Of a DNA stretch of 64,000 bases, positions 22,143-33,178 are shown piece after piece. This stretch comes from Costus lasius (Eukaryota; Streptophyta; Magnoliopsida; Zingiberales; Costaceae). Every line of letters begins with the position of its first letter. The stretch's first letter is position 1. The stretch is from assembly GCA_027563935.2 (NCBI GenBank), contig JANVAS020000231.1:13534001-13598000 (forward strand), in the 5' to 3' direction. Below the pieces are notes generated by a model. It saw only the letters and a list, made by a program, of their open reading frames with translations, did no database searches and was not told where the DNA came from. The translations under genes and the position numbers were made by a program.

Positions 22143-22841
22143 TGATGTCTCCCGTCTTCATCGACACAGCATACCAAAGACGAGGAAGAGGATTTTGAGC
22201 ATACAGAGACTGATTGATGAGTCTTGTGAGTATCTCTGATCTTTATTTATTTCCATGCTTATATCTTTATCATTCATTATGCCTTAGAGATATCTTATAT
22301 GCATTTTCTTGAGCAGGACTTAGTAGACTTGATGCTGATGCAGCGCCCATGCTATACTTTTTATGTTTTATTTATGTGTGTGCATTGTACTTTGATATTG
22401 GGTAGTATATCTGGAGTTTCATTTGATATCTTACATTCTAGATAGTATTGTATATATATGATGGTATTGGACTTTAGGATGCTGTACATGGTTGGGTTAT
22501 GATGGTATTGCACATATTGGCTACTTATCATGTATCTGTGATGATCTGTGGTAGTTTGTGATGGTATGGTGATGATTTGGTTATCTTTTGAGTAGAATTG
22601 ATATATTTTTGATATTTAAAATGAATAGTGATCCTGAAACGGTAAAATGTGATTTTGATAGTGAAACATAACGGTATTTGATATTTGAAACTTGTTTACA
22701 GTGTAAATTGTTGATATCTTAGTTGTGATATAGTTTCTGGATTTTTCTATGTCATGTTTCCGTCTTTTGATATAATTGTACAGGTTTTTGCTCACATTAC
22801 AAAGGGAACTCTAGCAAAATTTTTTTCTAAAATCCTTCATT
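22143..22841. other. AT-rich non-coding stretch
   Basis: This stretch lies downstream of the interrupted ORF and up to the solo LTR. It is rich in TATTTGATAT-like runs and has no ORF or recognisable domain. It is probably the 3' untranslated part of the older element that resumes at 24521. Confidence 0.4.
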
Positions 22842-24520
22842 TGAAGGGTCCCCTTCAAGGGGGAGCGAAACCCTAAAGGGCGCATGTATAATTTTGCAGC
22901 GGAAAAAGGGGTTTCTAGGGATCACTAGCATGATATATGATCAACTATAGAAAAGACCGATTGCAAACATCAAGAAGGTTCATACCATCGCCATTCTTTG
23001 GATGGTGTGTTGGAAGCAAAGATCGAAAGGGATCTTCTCCCTAGTTGACGCACACAAGATGAGGAATGGCTTCTCCTTGTCGTCTTTGTGCTAGCAAAGC
23101 TTCAAGGGTCCTTTGCGTGGAGGAGATGAGATCCTTTGGTGCTTGCCGAAAAAGCCTTCCTCTACACTCGTCGAGAGCGTTGTCACACGAGAGGGAAGAA
23201 CCCGTCAAGAGGTGATGAGAGGCGATAAGAGAGAACGTTCTTTTCAACGTGGAGGCGTTGCAATCCAAAAATAGCAACCCATTACTCTTAACCGTTATGC
23301 GTTCACATGAAGTGAACCGCAACTCCTCTACACCATTCGAACCTTTGAACCAAGCGCTCACATGATGAGCCGGTTCAATTGAATTTGGTTCAAGACCAAA
23401 TCAGCCCAAGCAATGGTCGATCTCATTGAACCTAAAGGTTCAAGATCTAACCGTTGATCTCTCGATGCTCTTGATCTCACCGATCTAGCATCAAATCTCT
23501 CGATCGAAGCTTACCGATCTCAAGCCCTAATCAATCAAACATGATCAGACCAGATCTCACTTACAATCAGAGTTTAAACTCCTTTAAACTGAACCTAAAC
23601 AATTCAGTCCACACGATCTGACTTAAGTAAGCCATATCATCAAATTGTGCGACCCTAAGGGTTTCCTTTAAATGTCGGTAACGATAACTTACGTTATCAC
23701 GATCAGTGAGGGGTATCTAGCAACACATCACTGTCTCCCGATATAAAGGAAAGAGTCTTCCAAGACTACACCCAAACCACAGCACAAGTGTGAATCAACT
23801 CACTAGGCATACATGATTCCTTTGCCACTGGATGTTCATTATTGGACAAGCGTGTCAAGCCTGTAGCTCCAATATGATGAGCATGATTAGATCAGATGAG
23901 CATAGTCACCTGGGTATGGCCATACACTATTCTCAATCATCTCATTCAGGGGGGCCCCTTTAGAACATCTCACTCCTTAAACAAGGAGACGGCAATCCTA
24001 TATTTATCACTAGTGCCCTAACATGACTCATGATCATTATCCAAGATAGTCTATAACCATTATGTTTCAAATGATATTGAACCACCTCAAAACAATGACA
24101 ATCATCATTTAGAAACACAAGTGATCTCAAGTCAGAGGACATGTGCCACTTGTTGCAAACAAGGATTATTCACATTGTGACAAGCAATTGAATATCCTAG
24201 TAGGGTCTGTCCAGTACATCCAATGTACCCATGAGTCTACATCTTATTCCATGCTCGAAGCATCCTATAAGATTAGAACACATATTAGTCTCAATCATAT
24301 CAAGGCTGTCTCATGTTCACCAAGATATCTCGACTAAGGACATTACAGCATGTCAGCCTAGCTGAACAGCATTGAGACATTATTCAGAAGCACACTTATT
24401 GCAGCAGACAATGTAACATACTGAATAACAACCATTGCCTTTATAAACATAAGAGTTTATATATGATACTGATACAATCCCAAGGCCTCAAACATTAGCC
24501 TTTAAGGGCATACCCCAACA
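22842..24520 (-). repeat. Ang1 solo LTR
   Basis: This is a single 1679-bp Ang1 LTR with target duplication TCATT on both sides (22837-22841, 24521-24525) and no internal region. It is the product of recombination between the two LTRs of one insertion. It contains the palindrome GTATGGCCATAC (23914-23925) and the micro-exon motif as ATG-GCG-ATG followed by GTATGA (minus, near 22983-22994). It is more diverged from the other Ang1 LTRs than they are from their partners. Confidence 0.93.
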
Positions 24521-25606
24521 TCATTCACTACATTAATATTTATACACATGCAACAATTTAAGTTTAGGGTGTCCCTTCATGTTTTGCTGTTTCTTCAAGG
24601 CTTCATAGATATGTATTTTGAATGTTTATGATTTTAAGGATACACAAGTTTGTTTTATCTTTAATTCTGAACTTAGGAAACATTTTGTGTGTTTGATTTG
24701 ATGACTTAGGAATTTTTAAAATTTCATAAAGACTTAAATTGTTGAGTAAATTCAATTCTAGTATTGATAAAGTACATATGTGAATTGTTGTACATTCATG
24801 AGACACCTGCATAGTAAAATTTACTTGAAATTTAGTTTATCTATCTTTGTTTGATGGAGAACTTTTTATGAAAATTAGTGATATTTCTTTAATTGAGACT
24901 TGCTCCAACTCCTCTAGTTGAGGAATCTAAAGTCATGAGTTATATTATACCATTGTTTGGTATACTTTAAATCTGTTGCGATCAAGGAATAGCAGAAAAA
25001 TCTTAAAAGTAAATATTTATCCCTCATGTAGAAAGATCGTTAACAATTTAAGTACCATGCCCTTGATCGGCTTTCTCCAGAAATGATTGAAAAAAATGAA
25101 TGATAGAATAAAAATGGAGAAACAGAGAGAGCTATAAGTCAAATGGACAACTCTGCTGACTTTGAGATTGAGACTATGAGTTAAATTATACTGCCTGTGG
25201 TATACTTTAAACAATGTTATGATGCTAATAGGAAAGGGCACATAACCGTTAAAGACCAAATTGCATTAAAAGTCTCTTATCTTTAACATCACTGAAATTC
25301 TTGAAGTAGAAGTTTTATATGTTAAGTGAAGTAGATTTATTAAGATGAGAGTATTTGATACTTAGTAAGTGAGGATTAAATGTTATGACATGAATTGAAT
25401 TTTATCCATCTTGGATTGTAAAGTCTTTAGAATTTATTTCTATTATGTTATTTCTTAAATTTCCTAAGTTCTGATAGGATGACGGCTGAAATTGTGGACT
25501 AAGGACATTATTAAAGGGTAAACAAAGAGTGTTCCTTATCTTTTCATTCTCCATACATACTATAATATTGCTTGAGGGCAAGCAAAGTTTTAAGCATAGG
25601 GTATTT
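24521..25606 (+). other. AT-rich non-coding 3' region of an older gypsy-like element
   Basis: No ORF is seen. Two related ~36-bp segments (24935-24970 and 25175-25210, both with ATGAGTTAWATTATAC and GGTATACTTTAAA) form an imperfect direct repeat 240 bp apart. The end carries GCTTGAGGGCAAGCAAAG and a purine-rich stretch just before a TGATG LTR start. This arrangement is familiar from Athila/Tat 3' ends. Confidence 0.4.
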
Positions 25607-26152
25607 TGATGCGTTGTATTCATACCACATTTTTACCTGAATTTTATACTATATTTTAGGATTATTTCATGATTTTATACCAATTTTTAGTGTTTTTACT
25701 TCACTTTTCTTAGTTTTTATGAAAATGTAGGTAAAAGGCATAAAAATGATGGATTTTGCGAGTTTTAAGGCCATAGTATGATTCTCGAGGAGATTACGAA
25801 GTTGCACGTCAAATTTGTAGTCAAAATGGTGAAGGTTGCAACTTTCACGGCCTTCGTCGTAATTATCTCGGCCAGCCATAATTCTGCGTTCGAAGGGTGG
25901 TGAAAATTGGCTAAGTTAAAAAGTTCACATAAGCTTTCACGGGTAAGGCCATGAAGCTTTCACAGTCCGTGAAACTTTCTGTGTACAAGAAGCTGTATGC
26001 ATAGAAACATTTACGGCCGATGCCATAAACATATTACAGGCCCTGAAAGTTTTCGCCCCTTCGAGTTTTTCACTCGATTCAACTCCAAATCAAACTGGAT
26101 TTAATCCAAACTCTCCATATTCGTTCCTTGAGGGGTTCCGAATGGATCAAAG

Positions 26153-26160
26153 TATAAAAG
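26153..26160 (+). promoter_or_regulatory. TATA box in the Tat-like LTR
   Basis: TATAAAAG lies about 546 bp into the presumed LTR, with a GC-richer stretch downstream. It is a canonical plant TATA sequence. Activity is unknown. Confidence 0.4.
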
Positions 26161-26561
26161 GTTCAATTTTTGGAGGGTAAAGGAGGACTTTTCGGATGAG
26201 AACAAGAGGCAACGGTAGTGAAGGCGAAATTAAATTCCAAGGCAATTTTCTGCAAGATTTTCACGCAAAAGCGACGATTGATCATCTCCTCTTCATCTCC
26301 AGATCTAGAGGAAGCTTTTCTAATTGTCTTCTTAGTGAAATTATTATAATTTCGTGAGGATTTAATGCTTGTTCATTCAATACTCATGCTGTTTCTTAAG
26401 AACAAGAGTGAGTAATTTCTATTTCATGATTTAGGGGAATAGCCCACTGACAATTTTGATATAGAAATTGAATTATTGTTCTTTGCAATGATGATTATTC
26501 CATGATTTGATTAGAATTGTGTTAATCCATAGTTATCTCTGGCCAAGTTTATTGCATTTTA

Positions 26562-26599
26562 GATGTTGCGAGAAGAACTGGGAGGTGAATCGCAACATC
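26562..26599. repeat. Perfect 10-bp inverted repeat
   Basis: Arms GATGTTGCGA and TCGCAACATC are separated by 18 bases. This could form a hairpin in RNA. It lies in or just past the presumed Tat-like LTR. Confidence 0.6.
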
Positions 26600-26760
26600 A
26601 TATCTTTTCCTGCATTTTCCGATGTGATTTCTACTGTCTTCTCCACCTCCGACCGGTGATCTTTCAGCGTCTAGAGGGGCACTAACGAAAGAGGCTAGGG
26701 CGAGGGGTTCGAGCTGCCCTTCCCCTGCCATAGGCCCCTGTTCTGGTGACGTGTCCGGTT

Positions 26761-27557
26761 ACGTGACAAGCGTTCGGCGGGAGTGGTTGACGTGTTCGAT
26801 GTTTCTGGCTTCGGGTGAGAATGAAGCGAAGCGAAAGATAAAAAAAGAGCAGACGTGAAGTTGATGTGGCACACTTACTTTGATATGGGGCTTGACACTG
26901 TGTATCTTTTTAATGCTCATAAAAAATTATTCTTACTTAATTTTACTTCTACTTAATTGTAAGAACCACAAATTAGAATGTCCTTATTTGTCCACTTTAT
27001 TTTTTTAATACAAGCCATGAATTTTATATGATTGTAGAACCTTGAATGCTATCTTTGATGCACTAGCATGTCCTCCATATAGGAATGAGTCGCAATAATG
27101 CCTTGTTTACTAGAGTGCATGGAAAGATAGAAGGAAATAATTTAAAGAGGAAACAGAAAGAAGGGTAGAGAGGAATGCTGAATCACGTGCCTTGCATGTG
27201 TCTAACAGTGAAGAGGGGAATGACTACAAGTGGTGAGGCAAGGTAGCAACGGCGAGGTGAGTGGCGGACGAGGCGAGAGGCTGGTAAGGTGATCGAGTGA
27301 GGCAAGCGAAGGCAAGACGAGTAGGTGGCGAGGCGATGACCTGGAGGGGCGGCGGGCGAGCAGTGACAAATGGGAGAGGCGGTAGTGACGAAAGCAGGAG
27401 AGGAGAGGCAACGAGGCAGCGTGAGCCTGCACTATAGCAATCCACCCGATTTGGGCTGATCATGAATCGAAGGAAAGTCAGAGCATTTTCCTTCCCTGAT
27501 GGAGCTACTATAGGTGGGGGGGGGGTCCTTAAAGCCGTACTCTAAGGGATTACACAA
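26761..27557. other. Unassigned stretch
   Basis: This is mixed AT-rich and GA/GC-rich sequence with a run of ten G at about 27516-27525. Short frames here show simple Ser/Pro/Leu composition and no domain. I see nothing supportable in it. Confidence 0.5.
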
Positions 27558-28562
27558 TGTCGCGAAAACGGGAGAGGGTCTTTAGATGAGGGAAGTGAAA
27601 AAGCGCTTCGGAAATGCAGGGAAACACGAGGAAGCACGAAGAAATCAGCGTCGAGTTCGATCGGGGCAACACAATTGCGAAAAGAACACAATGGCACTCA
27701 ACTACATAATGTAACTCACTAACCTCGTAGCAATTTTGTGCACTCACGCTGCAGATTTTAAGCTCAGCACGTCGCAATAGGGAACCAGCGGATTCGCAGC
27801 TCACAGCTCGCACGCCTATGCGCCTGAAATACACCAAAGAACAACACGGAATGTCCACGTCTCCGGCGTACGGATACCCGTGGAGAAAGGGAAACCACAA
27901 CAGAAATACAAGAGCGCAACGAAGTGAGGAAACAGGCGAACCTAACCCACCACGAAGGATGGGATTTACTTCTTTGAAAAGTTGGAAACGGAAAAAACGT
28001 TGAATCGAGGCACCGGCCTCAACCCAGAAACTCTGAAGGCGAAGCTCCTCTTCGACTTCTACAATGCTGGAGGCTCTCAGCTCACCAGGAGTACTCTAGC
28101 ACAAAGAGAACTAAGGGAGAATGCTGGCCAGCCCCTCTCTTTTATAAGATAAGGAGGGGAAACAAGACAAAGGGGACAACTTCTCAACAACTAACAACCA
28201 AAAAGTGGTCAAGCTGCCACAAAAAGACAAAACAGAACATAATCCTACCAACTACCATCTACTCCTACAGGGGCGCAGGTCCTTTGATTCTTCAGCGTAC
28301 GAGGTGGCTGCGACGACGGTTAGACGCGCTCAAAGCACATCGCGACAAAGCAGCAGAATTTTGAAGTACTACGCTGCGTAACGATCGTCGCGGCCTTCTC
28401 TTGGGCCGTGTTGCTGATATGGTTGTGAGGCCCATCTGGAATTGGGCTCTTCAGGGGCTGGTTTGTAGCATCCTTGGGCCGGACCACTTTGGTGTGGATG
28501 TAGAGTGGGCTGATAACACCCACGAAGCGGTCCGGTGGGTGAGATGGGCATTGGGATCGTCA
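27558..28562 (-). repeat. Probable Gyp2 3' LTR (left end uncertain)
   Basis: In element orientation a TGACGATCCC start overlaps the stop codon of the polyprotein. A TATA-like CTTATAAAAGAG lies near 28138-28149, followed by a pyrimidine-rich leader. The left end at TGTCGCG (27558) is a guess from the TG/CA rule. No second LTR is in the window. Confidence 0.4.
28138..28149 (-). promoter_or_regulatory. TATA box in Gyp2 LTR
   Basis: The minus strand reads CTTATAAAAGAG about 415 bp from the presumed LTR start. This is a standard position for a gypsy LTR promoter. Confidence 0.45.
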
Positions 28563-29663
28563 TACTTCTACCTTGTTGGGCCCCTTTGGATCTTCATGAG
28601 GTGGGGCAACATGGTAGGGTGGGTTGTACACGTCGAAGTGGGGTCGTCGTGGCAGTTTTGCAGCTTCGGGAGGTTGTCCGCAGGAGTCACGGGGCGTGAA
28701 TTTCGTCGCTGGGTGACCCGAGGAACATTCTGTGGAAAACTGTCCGCAGGAGTCACGGGGCGTGACTTTCATCGCTTGGTGACCCGAGGAACATTCTGTG
28801 GAAAACTGTCCGGAGGAGTCACGGGGCGTGACTTTCGTCGCTGGGTGACCCGAGGAACATTCTGTGGAAAATTTTTGGGGCACCATTGGGGTCAGATCTT
28901 CCCCTTCTTTCATGTCGTATGCTCCTGCATCAGCTTTCGCTGCGTGCTTTGAGGAGTTCTCCTCTTGAGAACTAAGGGGTAGAGGTTCATCGGGGTCCGA
29001 TGGCTCCTCCAAAGGACCAAAGAAAGGAAGCAGGTCCGCCACGTTGAAGACGGGGTGGATGGCCATGTCCGCAGGTAGGTCCATCACATAGGCGTTGGAG
29101 CCGATCCGCCACACCACCGCGTAGGGCCCCATGTAATGTGGCCGGAGCTTAAAATGAGCCCTGTTTGAAACTTGCTCGGGGTGGAGGCGCACCCTCACTA
29201 GCTCACCAATAGAAAAATGATGTGGCCTATGGTGCTCGTTGGCCTTCATCGCATTATGAGTGTTGCCCAAAAAGATACGATGCTGGACTTCGTCATGCAA
29301 ACTAGCTATATGCTGGGCAAAGGAATATGCATGTTCAGACAGATGGGACTCCATGGGTAGGCCATGTAGGTCAATAGGTTTGCGTGGCTGACGGCCGGAA
29401 ACCACTTGGAAGGGACTAAGACCCGTAGACCTATTGGCTGCACTATTATACGCGAATTCAGCCATAGGGAGGATGGTGTCCCAAGACCTCGGGTGGTCAC
29501 TAATGAGGTACCGGAGCAAATTACCCAAACTACGATTAACCACCTCAGTTTGTCCATCAGTGTGGTGCCCATGATGGCCCAAAGTGAGCGCCAGAAGTGG
29601 CTCACGAAGCGTGTGTCACGATCGGACATGATGGTGTGGGGAAGACCATGGAGACGGACAATC
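28560..29663 (-). pseudogene. pol: Gyp2 integrase C-half and repetitive tail
   Basis: The frame from 29663 gives [20 protein letters not shown] (second catalytic Asp). A frame-changing deletion near 29565 removes the KFSTAYHPQ-type segment, after which [18 protein letters not shown] (catalytic Glu) continues to 28560. The C-terminal domain (FSIGELVRVRLHP, GPYAVVWRIGSNAYVMDLP, VFNVADLLPFFG) is followed by an acidic stretch and three 22-residue repeats in place of a clear chromodomain. The stop TGA at 28558-28560 overlaps the likely LTR start. Confidence 0.85.
28675..28872 (-). repeat. Three 66-bp tandem repeats coding 22-residue units
   Basis: Units start at 28675, 28741 and 28807 on the plus strand, with period 66 bp. 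On the minus strand each encodes FSTECSSGHPATKVTPRDSC-like sequence in frame. Substitutions between units are few (HPATKV, HQAMKV, HPATKF). Confidence 0.9.
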
Positions 29664-31342
29664 TGTTGGGGTATGCCCTTAAGGCTAATGTTTGAGGCCT
29701 TGGGATTGTATCAGTATCTTGTATAAACTCTTAAGTTTATAAAGGCAATGGCTGTTATTCAGTTTGTTACATCATCTGCTGCAATATGTATACTTCTGAA
29801 TAATGTCTCAATGCTGTTCAGCTAGGCTGACATGCTATATGTCCTTAGTCGAGATATCTTGGTGAACATGAGACAGCCTTGATATGATTGAGACTAATAT
29901 GTGTTCTAATCTTATAGGATGCTTCGAGCATGGAATAAGATGTAGACTCATGGGTACATTGGTTGTACTGGACAGACCCTACTAGGATATTCAATTGCTT
30001 GTCACAATGTGAATAATCCTTGTATGCAACAAGTGGCACATTTCCTCTGACTTGAGATCACTTGTGTTTCTAAATGATGGTTGTCATTGTTTTGAGGTAG
30101 TTCAATATCATTTGAAACATAATGGTTATAGACTATCTTGGATAATGATCATGAGTCAGGTTAGGGCACTAGTGATAGATATAGGATTGCCGTCTCCTTG
30201 ATTGGAGTGTGATGTTCTAAAGGGGCCCCCCTGGATGAGATGATTGAGAAAGTGTATGGCCATACCCAGATGACTGTGATCATCTGATCTAATCATGTTC
30301 ATCATATTGGAGTTACAGGCTTGACTAGCTTGTCCAATAAGAACATCCAGTGGCAAAGGAAACTTGTATGCCTTGTGAGTAGATTCACACTTGTGCTGTG
30401 GTTTGGGTGTAGTCTTGGAAGACTCTTTCCTTTATATCGGGAGACAGTGATGTGTTTCTAGATACCCCTCACTGATCATGATAACGTAAGTTATCGTTAC
30501 CGACATTTAAAGGAAACCCTCAGGGTCGCACAATTTGATGATATGGCTTACTTAAGTCAGATCGTGTGGACTGAATTGTTTGGGTTCAGTTTAAAAGGGA
30601 TTTAATCTCTGATTGTAAGTGAGATCTGGTCTGATCATGTTTGATTGATTAGGGCTTGAGATCGGTAAGCTTTGATCGAGAGAATGGATGTTAGATCGGT
30701 GAGATCAGCAGCATCAGAGATGAGCGGTTAGATCTGGAACCATTGGGTCCAATTAGATCTAGACCATGACTTGGGCTATTTTGGTTTGGTCTTTGAACCA
30801 ACCTTATTAGAACCGGTTCACTTAGGTGAACGCTTGGTTCAAAGAGAGTGGCGTATGCAATCGGTTCACTTGATGTAAACGCTTGATCGCATGAGAGTTG
30901 AAGGCGAGTTTATGGCTTGCTATTTTTAGAAACCACGCCCCACGTTCAATGTGAACGTTACTCTCGTCGCTCCTCTTCGCTCGTGTTCTCGTATGGCTTG
31001 TGTCAACGAGAGATAGAGAAGCATTCGGCCAAGGAGAATTCGCCAAGCAACTCATCTCATCTTTCCTCACGGATCGAGACCTCTTGGAACCTTGCTAGCA
31101 CAAGAAGTACCAAGGGAGTAGGCGACTTCTTCATCTAGTGTGCACATCCTTTGGAGGAGATCCTCTCGCTCTCTCTTCTTCCAAATCGCCATCCAAGCGA
31201 AATGGCTATGGTATGAATCCAATCTTCATTGAAGTTGATCATGTGTTCTTGCTAATGATCTTATGAAACCCTTGATTCCGCATGAAATTTTATTTGCGCC
31301 ACTTATTGGGTTTCGCCCCCCCCTCTAGAAAGGGGTCTTACA
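29664..31342 (+). repeat. Ang1-b 5' LTR
   Basis: This LTR runs from TGTTGGGGTATGCCC to GGGGTCTTACA. It has palindrome GTATGGCCATAC at 30254-30265 and GATAAC/GTTATC hairpin at 30480-30495. A TATA-like TTTATATC lies shortly upstream of the hairpin. The micro-exon ATG-GCT-ATG (31202-31210) is followed by GTATGA, and a C-run lies near the end. Confidence 0.95.
31202..31210 (+). other. Ang1-b candidate coding micro-exon (M-A-M) before a splice donor
   Basis: ATG-GCT-ATG is followed by GTATGA in the LTR. The first ATG has a purine at -3 and G at +4. Joined to the acceptor at 33157/33158 it reads in frame into gag. The alanine codon differs synonymously in other Ang1 copies (GCA, GCC, GCG). Confidence 0.5.
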
Positions 31343-31344
31343 AT

Positions 31345-31356
31345 TGGTATCAGAGC
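31345..31356 (+). other. Ang1-b primer-binding site
   Basis: TGGTATCAGAGC lies two bases after the LTR. It is a perfect initiator Met-tRNA match. Confidence 0.9.
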
Positions 31357-31640
31357 GCATGTTATTGCTTGATCATATGATTGCTTCATGTTAATATGTG
31401 ATCCATGTTTGAGGTGAATAGATCTAGGGTTATCATCATGCGAAAAATTTTACATGCATGCATTGTCGCATGTTTATTCTTTGTGGCGCATGTATGATGC
31501 TTATGTTGTTGCGCATGTTGAATGTATAGTTTTTCTTAAAAACTTCATCCCTTGCGCGCCTCACTTAGATCTAAGCGCCTACTATAAACCCTTAGACGGG
31601 TTGATGGGGTTGAAGTCATCCTCTAGGTTAGATCCAAAGA

Positions 31641-31652
31641 GTCTGATCAGAC
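31641..31652. promoter_or_regulatory. Ang1-b leader palindrome GTCTGATCAGAC
   Basis: This is a perfect 12-bp palindrome about 300 nt after the primer site, equivalent to 9467-9480 and 47709-47720. It is a candidate RNA dimerisation sequence. Confidence 0.5.
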
Positions 31653-31680
31653 CATCTGACAGCCTAGATGGATCGACCAG

Positions 31681-31712
31681 ATGGCACCTGTGCGCAAGCA
31701 CGAGGTGGCTAT
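31681..31712 (+). promoter_or_regulatory. Ang1-b leader hairpin with GCAA tetraloop
   Basis: The 5' arm is ATGGC-ACCT-GTGC, the loop GCAA, and the 3' arm GCAC-G-AGGT-G-GCTAT. That gives thirteen pairs including one G-U, with two bulged G. Confidence 0.6.
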
Positions 31713-32844
31713 TGGTCGATTGCATCACAGTCGTGTAGCGAGGTCTGGTTGAGACAACCATTGAACGCACATGAGTTAGGCCCGGGGTCACACCCGCTTG
31801 CCAGAACTCATGATGGTTGTTCAGCCCTTGGCGCATGCATGGTTGACCATTAGGTCAACTCAAGTCAGTTAGGACTTGGTGCATGCAAGGGCAGTGGATC
31901 AAACTAGACATGATGAGTGGATCCCTATCAATCGACCGTTGTAAGGTTGTAGGGCAGATAAGAAAATTAAAATGGATGACAATGGGTTTTTCAAAAAATT
32001 TTATTTTCTTAGTAATGGATCACATGTTTGATTGGATGCCATGTGCTTGTTTATTTCATCTTATGTGGGTTGCCCTTTAATGTGTGCTGTGCTGGGGCCT
32101 GCGAGCCTGGTTAATTGTAAATTAATATTTATTTGTGATCTGCGAATCACATTGTGTTTAATTTATAAGTGTAATTGACCTGCGTGTCAATCTTGTCTAG
32201 ATAGATTAATTTGTAATTTAATCAGACAAGAGCACAAAGCACACATGGCAGAGGCGCATGCAGCAGTGGCTTGACCAGGTGGGAGGTCTAGGGTTCGACC
32301 CTAGGACAGGCGCATTTTCCTGGTGGGCGCACCTTGAGCTGCAGTGGGCGCTTGGGCCCTGGGTTGGGCCAGATGAGAAGAAAAAGCCCCATGAAGAAAT
32401 CAAGTGAAGACTTAATTTAGGTTAAGGTCTTACTTAGGCTTAATGGGCTTTTACCACATAAGATCCATGCTTTCTTTTATTGTTTAATAATTAGAATTGC
32501 ATGAGTTATTTATCTTCTGCTATAACCATAGGATTTGCCTGATAGTAAGAAGATAAAAGACCGTTAAAATCCAATGCTAAATATCAAGCACGTAATGCCT
32601 TCTGGCGCGAAACCTCACTGTTCTGACTATCGTTGGGGCCGTGTTGTACCCACTCAGTGGGCACGCCCATCTATCTTCAGACGGTGTGTGATTTCACCTG
32701 CGTGTTACAGAGAAGGGATTTATCGCTTCTCGTTGCTCAGCATAGCACGTGGTGGTCCAGGGAGTAGGTCAGGTCAGCTTGACCATGTAGGCTACATATG
32801 GGGCATATGTTAGCTATATGGAGGCAGCCATCTGTGGGATCAGA

Positions 32845-32876
32845 GACTGTGTTGTACCAACTCAGTTGGCACAGTC
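32845..32876 (+). promoter_or_regulatory. Ang1-b leader hairpin, 12 pairs with 5-nt bulge
   Basis: The outer stem is GACTGTG/CACAGTC, then a TTGTA bulge, then the inner stem CCAAC/GTTGG with loop TCA. A sister motif CCCAC/GTGGG with the same flank GTTGTA lies at 32649-32661. Confidence 0.5.
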
Positions 32877-33178
32877 TGCTGGATTGCCCAGATGAAGGGG
32901 AATCGCACGGGTTGGCGATTGGCAGGGACTGCCTACCAGAGATTAGTGCTTGTACTCTCTGTGCATCTTATCTCGCCTGAGCGGGACGCGGAGACCAAGT
33001 ATAAAATCTGGATCCCATCTCACTAAAAGAGTGTTACTCTTTCGGACTATTTTAATGGATTTTTCAGTCAGATAAAATAGTGAGAAAAGAATCTTTCTTA
33101 AGTCCTGGATTGATTCTAAACATTGATACTGACCTTGCTGTTCTTGCATTGTTGTAGATTCCTGCAGCAACGAACACC

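Larger units (their letters stand above)
25607..26760 (+). repeat. Probable Athila/Tat-like LTR (right end uncertain)
   Basis: This begins TGATGCGTTGTATTC after a polypurine-like tract. It contains runs related to TTTCACGG..CCGTGAAA that are typical of Tat LTRs, a TATA box (TATAAAAG, 26153-26160) and no ORF. No second LTR is available to fix the end; 26760 is a rough limit. Confidence 0.4.
31211..33157 (+). other. Ang1-b leader and candidate intron
   Basis: This stretch contains the primer site and ~1.8 kb of leader. The 3' side has TACTGAC, a pyrimidine stretch and TTGTTGTAG ending at 33157. The following 21 bases before the gag ATG are open and in frame. Leader hairpins lie at 31681-31712 and 32845-32876. 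No ORF with a recognisable product is present. Confidence 0.5.

Noticed and set aside
27202..27463. Short Ser/Pro/Leu-rich minus frames as a possible host exon
   Set aside because: Composition follows GA-rich DNA. There is no domain or splice context I can support.
28401..28952. 183-codon plus-strand frame with repeats
   Set aside because: Its repeats are the antisense of the in-frame 22-residue repeats of Gyp2. The minus strand continues a recognisable integrase.
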